This document shows, piece by piece, positions 23,022 to 27,111 of a stretch of 27,111 bases of DNA. Made by a program: the position numbers and the translations under genes. Source of the stretch: RGIG7949 sp045628845 (GTDB lineage: Bacteria; Bacillota; Clostridia; Oscillospirales; Oscillospiraceae). Position 1 is the stretch's first letter; the number at the start of each line of letters is the position of its first letter. The stretch spans positions 1-27,111 of the forward strand of contig JAZQQE010000034.1 in the NCBI GenBank assembly GCA_045628845.1, given 5' to 3'. The notes beneath the pieces were generated by a model. The model saw only the letters and a program-made list of their open reading frames with translations. It searched no databases and was not told where the DNA came from.

Positions 23022-23050
23022 TTGACGGCGTTTTTCGTCTCCTGTATATT
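23022..23050 (+). promoter_or_regulatory. Sigma-A promoter of the lipoprotein gene
   Basis: TTGACG (23022-23027), exactly 17 bases, then TATATT (23045-23050). The start codon is 34 bases downstream. Confidence 0.82.
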
Positions 23051-23083
23051 GATATAAGCATAGACTCGACGGAGGTGTACGAA

Positions 23084-23953
23084 ATGAATAAGATCATCGC
23101 TCTGCTGCTGTGCCTTGTGATCATTTTATCTTTTGCCGGATGCGGAAAAGAAAAGCCCGCCGACACGCCTTCCACAAGGGTGATGCAGGGTACGGTCACG
23201 GAAATACAAAGCGGGACGATGCTGGTCACACCGGCGGAGGATTCGTGGGAGTCCTTATCGTCGGATCGTTTCGGTATCCCCATCGGGAACATGCCCTCAT
23301 CCCCTGAGCCGGAAGTCGGCGATACCGTCGAAGTATTATACGACGGGAATATCTGCGAAACGTACCCGGCGACTCTCGGCCTTATCATTTCCGTCCGCGT
23401 TACGGAAAAAGGGCAGGCTCAGAGCGTTTTGAAAAACGCGCCGGAGCTTACCGTAATGACTGACAGCCAAAGCGTGACCGCAGGTCAGGGCACGACCTCG
23501 TGGATGTACAGGGTCGAAGGCGACAGGTGGAGCGGCGTTGAAATGGACGCCCTGCACCCTCTGGATATAGACACCGGAGAGGAGGCCCGGGTACTGCGCT
23601 TGGATAATGCCACGGCGCAGGGGAGCATGAAGCCTGTTGAAGCACGGCTTCTGCTCGATCCCGCTCCGGATTACGTCAAGGTCCGCTGCTGGGACGAGAC
23701 ACACTGGGGGAAGCCGGAAGATGACGCCCAGGCGGAGACCGTTCCGTGCGACGATCTCTGCATGGAACTGAAAAACGGCAGCTATATCTACGAGGTGACA
23801 GCCGTATGGAGCAGTGCTCCCGATTATAACGGAACGGCGCGCTATTACTTCTGCGCGATCTCGTCCGCTGCGGAAGGCGATACCACGGATGACGACTATG
23901 CGGGCCCGTATATTCCCTCCGAATCGGACGGCCTGCCAACGATCGTAGAATAA
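23084..23953 (+). CDS. Lipoprotein with a DUF3221-like N-terminal domain
   Basis: A 289-residue surface lipoprotein. The signal peptide (NK, hydrophobic 4-17) ends in the lipobox FAGC with Cys 20 acylated. Residues about 34-110 (MQGTVTEIQSGTMLVTP, then GDTVEVLYDGNI, then ATLGLIISVRV) have the OB-fold-like pattern seen in DUF3221 proteins; this is by eye. Residues 120-270 form a second region with WMYRVEGDRWSGVEMD, VKVRCWDETHWG and YIYEVTAVWSSAPDYNGTARYYF, suggesting a beta-sandwich. The tail is acidic (EGDTTDDDYAGP). ATG 23084 has GGAGG 8 bases upstream; a longer frame from 22994 lacks one and spans the promoter. It has its own promoter and terminator. Role unknown. Confidence 0.8.
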   Translation: MNKIIALLLCLVIILSFAGCGKEKPADTPSTRVMQGTVTEIQSGTMLVTPAEDSWESLSSDRFGIPIGNMPSSPEPEVGDTVEVLYDGNICETYPATLGLIISVRVTEKGQAQSVLKNAPELTVMTDSQSVTAGQGTTSWMYRVEGDRWSGVEMDALHPLDIDTGEEARVLRLDNATAQGSMKPVEARLLLDPAPDYVKVRCWDETHWGKPEDDAQAETVPCDDLCMELKNGSYIYEVTAVWSSAPDYNGTARYYFCAISSAAEGDTTDDDYAGPYIPSESDGLPTIVE

Positions 23954-23988
23954 AAAAATCCTCATACGGAACGCTGATCATCAAACAT

Positions 23989-24026
23989 AAAACCCGCCGA
24001 AAGGGAGATCCTTTTCGGCGGGTTTT
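23989..24026 (+). terminator. Terminator after the lipoprotein gene
   Basis: AAAACCCGCCGAAAGG pairs with CCTTTTCGGCGGGTTTT with one bulged base, and its T-run is part of the stem end. It lies 36 bases after the stop codon. Confidence 0.85.
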
Positions 24027-24160
24027 ACCATGCTGAAACCTTATGAGATGCGCCGTTTGAACGCGCACATCGATGTCGTCCCGACGGATAAGTATCCGGC
24101 AGAGGCTGTTTTGCGGTGTGACGTGCGCTCCGGGTCAGACCTCGGAGTCAGGACTCTGCG

Positions 24161-25027
24161 TCACACCAGAAACGGGTTTGGGTCCGTCAGAAAATGCTCG
24201 AATTTGTCCTCGCCGGTCCTGATCCTGCCGTAGGCACCGAAGAAGAGGTGGAGCGACTGGACGCTGTCTCCGCCGGTCCTTGTTCCAAAGGTCCTGCCGA
24301 CCTGATACATGCGCTTGTAGTTCTGGAGCATGCACATCGTGTTGCTGCGCAGAGGCATACGGTCGCCGAGCATCTTTTCGGAGTTGGACTCGGTCAGGCT
24401 GAACAGGTACAGGCCTTCCTTGATCTTGATGTAAGCGGTCGGCTCATCGGAGGAGGGAAGGGATTCGACGGCCTCGTTGATAGTACGAGTGGCCTCGTTC
24501 TCGGGCGGGTAGGTGATGCGGTAGAAGTCGGTGCAATAGTAGATGTGCACCGTGCTCATCATGCCGTAGTTCCACTGCACGACGTTGCCGACCATGTCGG
24601 AGGTGAAGCCGTGGCGCGGATAGATGGAGTAGGGGACGCCCTCGCGCTCTATCATGCCGAACTCATATTTGGGCTTGATGACGTAGGCGTAGCGGGGATT
24701 CTCGCCGACGATGGACTGGATACGGGTGACGAGCCAGTTCTCGAGGTCGATGACAAAGGTGTGGTTCTCGCGCGGCTCACGTCCGTGCAGCTCGAAGCTG
24801 AAAAGATAAGTCGTCTCGTCAGCCTTGGCGCAGAGGTAATCGGTCTCCTGCGCGGTCTCGCCCTTCCAGCTCCACTCGACGGTGTTGTTGTCGATGACCT
24901 TCAGGGAGTAGTCGTATCCGTCGTCCATGAGGAAATTGAAGCTCTTTCCCGCGAGCTCATAGGAGAGCGGGGGACGGAACTGAGTAATGGTAGGTTTGCT
25001 TTCCTTAACGAATTTGCCAAGATCCAT
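24161..25027 (-). CDS. MoaF-like protein (two lipocalin-like halves)
   Basis: A 288-residue soluble protein. The N-terminal half (about 22-130) contains LAGKSFNFLMDDGYDYSLKV, YLFSFELHG and HTFVIDLENWLVTRIQSIVG. The C-terminal half (about 145-280) contains MVGNVVQWNYG, HIYYCTDFYRITYPP, LYLFSLTES and MLQNYKRMYQVGRTFG. Both halves have the Y-x-F-x-W/L beta-barrel pattern of the MoaF N and C domains. MoaF is often labelled a molybdenum cofactor protein, but as I recall the name derives from a monoamine-induced operon in Klebsiella, and no moa gene is present here. GAGGG lies 7 bases before the ATG. It is monocistronic with its own promoter. Isoleucine codons are almost all ATC, as in the FAD oxidoreductase gene, which suggests high expression. 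A 9-bp inverted repeat (24115-24123 with 24159-24167) overlaps the stop but lacks a U-run. Confidence 0.65.
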   Translation of the reverse strand: MDLGKFVKESKPTITQFRPPLSYELAGKSFNFLMDDGYDYSLKVIDNNTVEWSWKGETAQETDYLCAKADETTYLFSFELHGREPRENHTFVIDLENWLVTRIQSIVGENPRYAYVIKPKYEFGMIEREGVPYSIYPRHGFTSDMVGNVVQWNYGMMSTVHIYYCTDFYRITYPPENEATRTINEAVESLPSSDEPTAYIKIKEGLYLFSLTESNSEKMLGDRMPLRSNTMCMLQNYKRMYQVGRTFGTRTGGDSVQSLHLFFGAYGRIRTGEDKFEHFLTDPNPFLV

Positions 25028-25067
25028 TTGGAAACCCTCTTTCAGTTTGTTTTGTTTTCCTGCCTAT

Positions 25068-25096
25068 ATAATACATTGACGACGCGGGTTTTACAA
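25068..25096 (-). promoter_or_regulatory. Promoter of the MoaF-like gene
   Basis: On the minus strand TTGTAA (25096-25091), exactly 17 bases, then TATTAT (25073-25068). The leader is about 35 bases. Confidence 0.7.
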
Positions 25097-25106
25097 TAGG
25101 GAAGTA

Positions 25107-25141
25107 AAAAAGTGCGGACACATCATGCGTCCGCACTTTTT
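25107..25141. terminator. Terminator after the HAD phosphatase gene
   Basis: AAAAAGTGCGGAC (25107-25119) pairs perfectly with GTCCGCACTTTTT (25129-25141). It ends the metG-HAD unit on the minus strand and isolates the MoaF-like gene; symmetric A and T runs make it potentially bidirectional. Confidence 0.9.
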
Positions 25142-25144
25142 GAT

Positions 25145-25795
25145 TCAAATAAGAAATCTGCCGATGTCCTCGACGGTTTCCGCGATATGATCGGCGCCTG
25201 CCTCCTCGAGCTCCTGCCTCGTGCCGAAGCCGAAGAGGACTCCGAGGCAGTCTATGCCGACCTCGTGAGCTCCGATGACGTCCTGGCTTCTGTCGCCTAT
25301 CATGAGCACGGAGGACTTGTCGGTGATGCCCGCGCCGTCAAGCGCGTAGCGGATGACCTGCGCTTTCGTTATCCTCGTGCTGTCGAAGGTCGCGCCGGCA
25401 ATGAAATCAAAGTATTTCGCCATATCGAAATAGTCGAGGATCCTGCGCGAGAATTCCTCGGGCTTCGAGGTCGCAAGTATGGGGATCTTTCCCGCCTCGC
25501 GAAGCCTGCCGAGCAGCTCGGGAATGCCGTCGTACACCGTGTTTTCGTAGATGCCTTTGACGCGGAACACCTCGCGGTAATATTCGACTGCTTTGTAGGC
25601 GTCCTCGTCGGAGAGACCGTAAAACTGCATGAAAGAATCGTGCAGGGGCGGGCCAATAAAGCAGAAGAGGTCGCGCCTGTCTGCGACGGTTATCGAAAAC
25701 TTGCCGAGCGCGTACTCGACGCTCTTCGTGATACCCTCGCTCGAATCCGTCAGCGTCCCGTCGAGGTCGAAGAACAGATACTTGTAGTCCTTCAA
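25145..25795 (-). CDS. HAD-superfamily hydrolase, phosphoglycolate-phosphatase-like
   Basis: A cytosolic phosphatase of 216 residues with the complete HAD catalytic set. Motif I is DLDGT with Asp 10 and Asp 12, motif II Ser 110 in LATSKPEEF, motif III Lys 144, and motif IV GDRSQD with Asp 168 and Asp 172. A helical cap lies at about 16-85. The layout matches the Gph/PpaX group, which acts on 2-phosphoglycolate, pyrophosphate or similar small substrates; the actual substrate cannot be read from sequence. The start is TTG at 25795, overlapping the metG stop (TTGA), with AGGAG about 11 bases upstream inside metG. Translation is therefore probably coupled to metG. Confidence 0.88.
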   Translation of the reverse strand: MKDYKYLFFDLDGTLTDSSEGITKSVEYALGKFSITVADRRDLFCFIGPPLHDSFMQFYGLSDEDAYKAVEYYREVFRVKGIYENTVYDGIPELLGRLREAGKIPILATSKPEEFSRRILDYFDMAKYFDFIAGATFDSTRITKAQVIRYALDGAGITDKSSVLMIGDRSQDVIGAHEVGIDCLGVLFGFGTRQELEEAGADHIAETVEDIGRFLI

Positions 25796-27111
25796 CTCTT
25801 GCTGAACTCCTCAAGCTCCTTCTTGATGTCGATGCGCGGGAAGATGATGTCGCCCTTGGTAACGGTGACATCCTGCGGCAGAACGCCGAAGACCGCGGCG
25901 GCGTCCCATCCGTAATCCTCGGGCTTCGCGCCTATCTGCGCGCGTATCTTCTCGGCGCTTTCGGGCATGAACGGAGTGAGCAGGGAAGCGGCGATGCGGA
26001 TGGATTCGAGTAGATTGTACATGACGGAGGCGAGCCTTGCCTTTTTGCTCTCGTCCTTGGCAAGGGTCCAGGGCGCGGTCTCGTCTATATACTTGTTGGC
26101 GCGGGAGATGACCTTGAAGGCCTCGATGAGCGCCGTCTGCGGAGCGAAGGAATCCATCGCGGATTCATAGAGCCCGCGCAGCGCCTTCGCCATGCCGACG
26201 AGCTCGCCATCCTCTTCGGGGACGTCCTCGCGCTCGGCGGGAAGCGTTCCGCCGAAGTATTTGATAACCATCGAGACCGTGCGGGAGACGAGGTTTCCGA
26301 GGTCGTTGGCGAGGTCGGTGTTGATGGTCTGTATCAGGGGCTCGTTGGAGAAGGAGCCGTCCGAGCCGAACGGGAAGGTGCGCATGAGGAAGTAGCGCAG
26401 GGCGTCCACGCCGTACTTCTCCGCGAGGATGTACGGGTCGACGACGTTGCCCTTGGACTTGGACATCTTACCGCCGTCGAGCAGGAGCCAGCCGTGGCCG
26501 TATACCTTCTTGGGGAGGGGAAGACCGAGGCTCATGAGCATGGCGGGCCAGATGATGGAGTGGAAGCGCACTATCTCCTTGCCGACGATATGCACGTCGG
26601 CGGGCCAGAATCTGTCGTAGTCGTTGTAGCGGTCATTGTCGTAGCCGAGCGCGGTGATGTAGTTGGAGAGCGCATCGACCCAGACGTACACGACGTGACC
26701 GGGGTCGAAGTCGACGGGGATGCCCCAGGTGAAGGTCGTCCTCGAGACGCAGAGGTCCTCGAGTCCGGGCTTGATGAAGTTGTTCACCATCTCGTTGACG
26801 CGGGAACGCGGTTCGAGAAAATCGGTGTTTTCAAGAAGATCGCGCACTCTGTCGGCGTACTTGGAGAGGCGGAAGAAGTAGGCCTCCTCCTCGGCGTCCT
26901 GCACCTCGCGGCCGCAGTCGGGGCACTTGCCGTCGACGAGCTGGCTGTCAGTCCAGAAGGACTCGCAGGGCTTGCAGTACTTGCCCTTGTAGGTGCCCTT
27001 GTAGATGTCGCCGTTTTCATACATCTTTTTGAATATCTTCTGAATGGAGGAGACGTGATAATCGTCGGTGGTGCGGATGAAGCGGTCGTTGGAGATGTTC
27101 ATCAGCTTCCA
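25792..27111 (-). CDS. metG: Methionine--tRNA ligase, N-terminus outside the window
   Basis: Charges tRNA(Met), including the initiator. The window shows the last 439 residues, and the frame is open at base 27111, where about 80-90 residues including the HIGH motif are missing. Visible signatures are RTTDDYHVSSIQKIFKK, a zinc knuckle with two CxxC pairs (YCKPCESF and KCPDCGRE), VYVWVDALSNYITALGY, HIVGKEIVRFHSIIWPAML, the KMSKS loop in GGKMSKSKGNVVDP, and the anticodon-binding helices (NKYIDETAPWTLAKD). It ends at IIFPRIDIKKELEEFSKS, directly after the anticodon domain. The C-terminal Trbp111-like tRNA-binding domain of Bacillus and E. coli MetG is absent. It overlaps the HAD gene by 4 bases. 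Confidence 0.97.
   Translation of the reverse strand, partial: WKLMNISNDRFIRTTDDYHVSSIQKIFKKMYENGDIYKGTYKGKYCKPCESFWTDSQLVDGKCPDCGREVQDAEEEAYFFRLSKYADRVRDLLENTDFLEPRSRVNEMVNNFIKPGLEDLCVSRTTFTWGIPVDFDPGHVVYVWVDALSNYITALGYDNDRYNDYDRFWPADVHIVGKEIVRFHSIIWPAMLMSLGLPLPKKVYGHGWLLLDGGKMSKSKGNVVDPYILAEKYGVDALRYFLMRTFPFGSDGSFSNEPLIQTINTDLANDLGNLVSRTVSMVIKYFGGTLPAEREDVPEEDGELVGMAKALRGLYESAMDSFAPQTALIEAFKVISRANKYIDETAPWTLAKDESKKARLASVMYNLLESIRIAASLLTPFMPESAEKIRAQIGAKPEDYGWDAAAVFGVLPQDVTVTKGDIIFPRIDIKKELEEFSKS

Noticed and set aside
24027..24160. Plus-strand open frame of 67 residues starting at 24030 after the lipoprotein terminator
   Set aside because: No ribosome site; it runs into the complement of the MoaF-like gene. 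The stretch holds only a 9-bp inverted repeat (24115-24123/24159-24167) with no U-run.

Overview
The window looks like chromosome from a GC-rich, spore-forming Clostridia bacterium, most likely a gut Oscillospirales or relative. The pointers are a SpoIIID regulator, IreB, RNase J, type III glutamine synthetase, MazF/EndoA next to alanine racemase, strong GGAGG ribosome binding sites, sigma-A promoters and many intrinsic terminators. No taxonomic search was possible. The content is mostly housekeeping. I see no phage, plasmid, CRISPR array, rRNA or tRNA.

Layout. 1-1635 (minus): rsmI (cut by the window edge), a TrmN6/YabB-type methyltransferase with a TTG start, and a 57-residue two-cluster ferredoxin. 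1825-4062 (plus): a ClpC-like ATPase that lacks the middle coiled-coil domain. 4116-9912 (plus): a strong promoter, a long hairpin-rich leader, then the tight operon rpe, recR, rnj, glnN (type III), comEB-like dCMP deaminase. 9921-10196: an imperfect long inverted repeat (MITE or fold-back type) between convergent units. 10265-11783 (minus): a single-gene unit for an FAD-dependent oxidoreductase. 11816-13182 (minus): a 97-residue conserved-looking protein and a secreted SH3/NlpC-P60 hydrolase from a near-consensus promoter. 13249-17055 (minus): pheS, pheT and ireB.

17150-22003 (plus): a six-gene operon of a DUF6106-like membrane protein, nnr, a lipoprotein, alr, mazF and a secreted coiled-coil protein. 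It resembles the Bacillus acpS-ydcC-alr-ndoAI-ndoA neighbourhood, but no MazE-type antitoxin is visible. 22027-22902: a hypothetical protein convergent with spoIIID. 23022-24026 (plus): a lipoprotein as its own unit. 24161-25096 (minus): a MoaF-like protein as its own unit. 25107-27111 (minus): metG (5' end outside the window, C-terminal tRNA-binding domain absent) overlapping a HAD phosphatase.

How they work together. The rpe operon mixes pentose phosphate flow, recombination repair, RNA decay, nitrogen assimilation and dUMP supply. The nnr-alr operon mixes NAD(P)HX repair, D-alanine for the wall and an RNase toxin. PheS/PheT and MetG charge tRNA. Points most worth a second look are the 276-bp inverted-repeat element, the M-domain-less ClpC, the orphan MazF, the rpe leader, the GTTAC/GTAAC palindromes at two neighbouring minus-strand promoters, and the two isolated, apparently highly expressed genes (FAD oxidoreductase and MoaF-like).
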